In this document: positions 32,651 through 33,328 of the stretch, piece by piece | How the letters are laid out: each line of letters opens with the position of its first letter | Position numbering within the stretch: the first letter of the stretch is position 1 | DNA from: an uncultured Clostridium sp. | GTDB taxonomy: Bacteria > Bacillota > Clostridia > Clostridiales > Clostridiaceae | NCBI RefSeq assembly: GCF_934754925.1 | Contig: NZ_CAKVJA010000029.1 | Coordinates: 1 to 33,328, forward strand | Reading direction: 5' to 3' | DNA length: 33,328 bases | The notes under the pieces: generated by a model | Databases searched by the model: none | What the model was told of the DNA's origin: nothing | Seen by the model: the letters and a program-made list of their open reading frames with translations, nothing else | Translations under genes and position numbers: made by a program

Positions 32651-33328
32651 TTTTAAAACTTTTTTTGCAAAATCTAAACCAAAATTATAAGCTTCTTCTA
32701 AGTTTTCTTCGCTAGGCTTAAATAATATTCCTAGTGGCTCAGAAACGATATTTAATTTTAATTGCTTATATCTTTCATTTATGTTTTTAAGTGCTTCACC
32801 ACTCCATCCATAAGAACCAAAGCAACTTGCAGGTAATCCTTTATGAATAACAGGGTTTAATGAAGATAAAATAGTCCAAATTTGAGGTAAAGTATCAGCT
32901 AATAAAGTAGAAGAACCAAGTAATAATCCACTACATTCATTAATTTCCTTTAGTACTTCATCCATATTAGCAGTTACTAAATTATACATTAAAATATCTA
33001 CATCAAAGTTAGCTGCTTCAATTCCTTTTTTTATAGCTTCAGCAATAGTTTCAGTATATCCATAAGCAGTTACATAAGGAATAACTATACTTTGCTTTTC
33101 TCTCTTTACAGGTTGACACCATTCTCTATATAAATTCATAAACTTTTCAATGTTTGAGTTATCTAAGACTAAACCATGTCCAGGACAAATATAATTTAAC
33201 TTTAAGTCTTTGATTTTATCCATTGCTTTTATCATAAATGGCTTGAATGGACCCATAATCATTCTAAAGTAATAATTATAAGCTTCAACATAATCATCTT
33301 CTTTATCTTCTTCTATAGAGCTTTTTAA
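32648..33328 (-). CDS. A-type flavodiiron protein FprA (5' truncated by the window)
   Basis: The C-terminal 226 or so residues of an FprA flavodiiron protein. The frame stays open from 33262 to the right edge (EAYNYYFRMIMGPFKPF), so the true start lies outside. The end of the metallo-beta-lactamase-like diiron domain is seen (ICPGHGLVL, with its ligand His), then the flavodoxin domain (SIVIPYVTAYGYTETIAEAI, LLLGSSTLLADTLP, CFGSYGWSGEA). It reduces O2 or NO with electrons from rubredoxin or NADH systems in the cytoplasm. NO can arise from nitrite, which would suit a nitrate-reducing clostridium. Confidence 0.9.
   Translation of the reverse strand, partial: LKSSIEEDKEDDYVEAYNYYFRMIMGPFKPFMIKAMDKIKDLKLNYICPGHGLVLDNSNIEKFMNLYREWCQPVKREKQSIVIPYVTAYGYTETIAEAIKKGIEAANFDVDILMYNLVTANMDEVLKEINECSGLLLGSSTLLADTLPQIWTILSSLNPVIHKGLPASCFGSYGWSGEALKNINERYKQLKLNIVSEPLGILFKPSEENLEEAYNFGLDFAKKVLK

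Overview
The window is AT-rich DNA with strong GGAGG-type ribosome binding sites, short intergenic gaps, many A/T-flanked hairpin terminators and anaerobic metabolism genes (pyruvate:ferredoxin oxidoreductase, a flavodiiron protein). This points to a Clostridium sensu stricto chromosome. The species cannot be fixed from the sequence alone.

Left part (about 0.3-14.1 kb): a nitrate-reduction and molybdenum-cofactor module. It holds a small BFD-type [2Fe-2S] protein, a short-chain dehydrogenase, and a three-gene operon for a soluble NADH-linked nitrate reductase (NarB-like catalytic subunit, four-cluster ferredoxin, FAD/NAD(P)H reductase). MobB follows, then a long one-direction operon moeA-mobA-mog-(moeA-like)-moaC-moaA-MOSC, and then a TDT/TehA-family channel. 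A candidate Moco riboswitch with a terminator lies just upstream of moeA. Two near-identical Fnr/Crp boxes (TGTGA-N6-TCACA), each exactly 21 bp from a -10-like hexamer, precede the nitrate reductase operon and the channel gene. This suggests anaerobic co-regulation and a nitrate/nitrite role for the channel. A CsoR-type repressor gene with its own promoter and palindromic operator ends the block. Two copies of a structured foldback (MITE-like) repeat lie in opposite orientation on either side of the module.

Middle part (14.2-18.6 kb): a degenerate kinase-like protein, an orphan membrane histidine kinase, undecaprenyl-diphosphatase UppP, a nicotinamidase-like hydrolase and an initiator tRNA-fMet gene.

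Right part (18.6-33.3 kb): ordinary chromosomal genes. These are nifJ (PFOR), a Nudix hydrolase, a LUD-domain protein, a secreted coiled-coil/3D-domain cell-wall protein, an AlaX-type editing protein with a DHHA1 tail, a very acidic hypothetical protein, a lipoprotein, a phasin-like plus ABC1/UbiB-kinase pair, a Ca2+-type P-ATPase, and the C-terminal part of an FprA-type flavodiiron protein that runs off the window.

The functional story is the left module. Electrons from NAD(P)H would pass through the FAD protein and the polyferredoxin to a bis-MGD nitrate reductase. The cofactor is made by the adjacent genes and sensed by RNA, the anion moves through the TDT channel, and an Fnr-like activator gives anaerobic control. 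No nitrite reductase, MoaD/MoaE, MoeB or molybdate transporter is present in the window.
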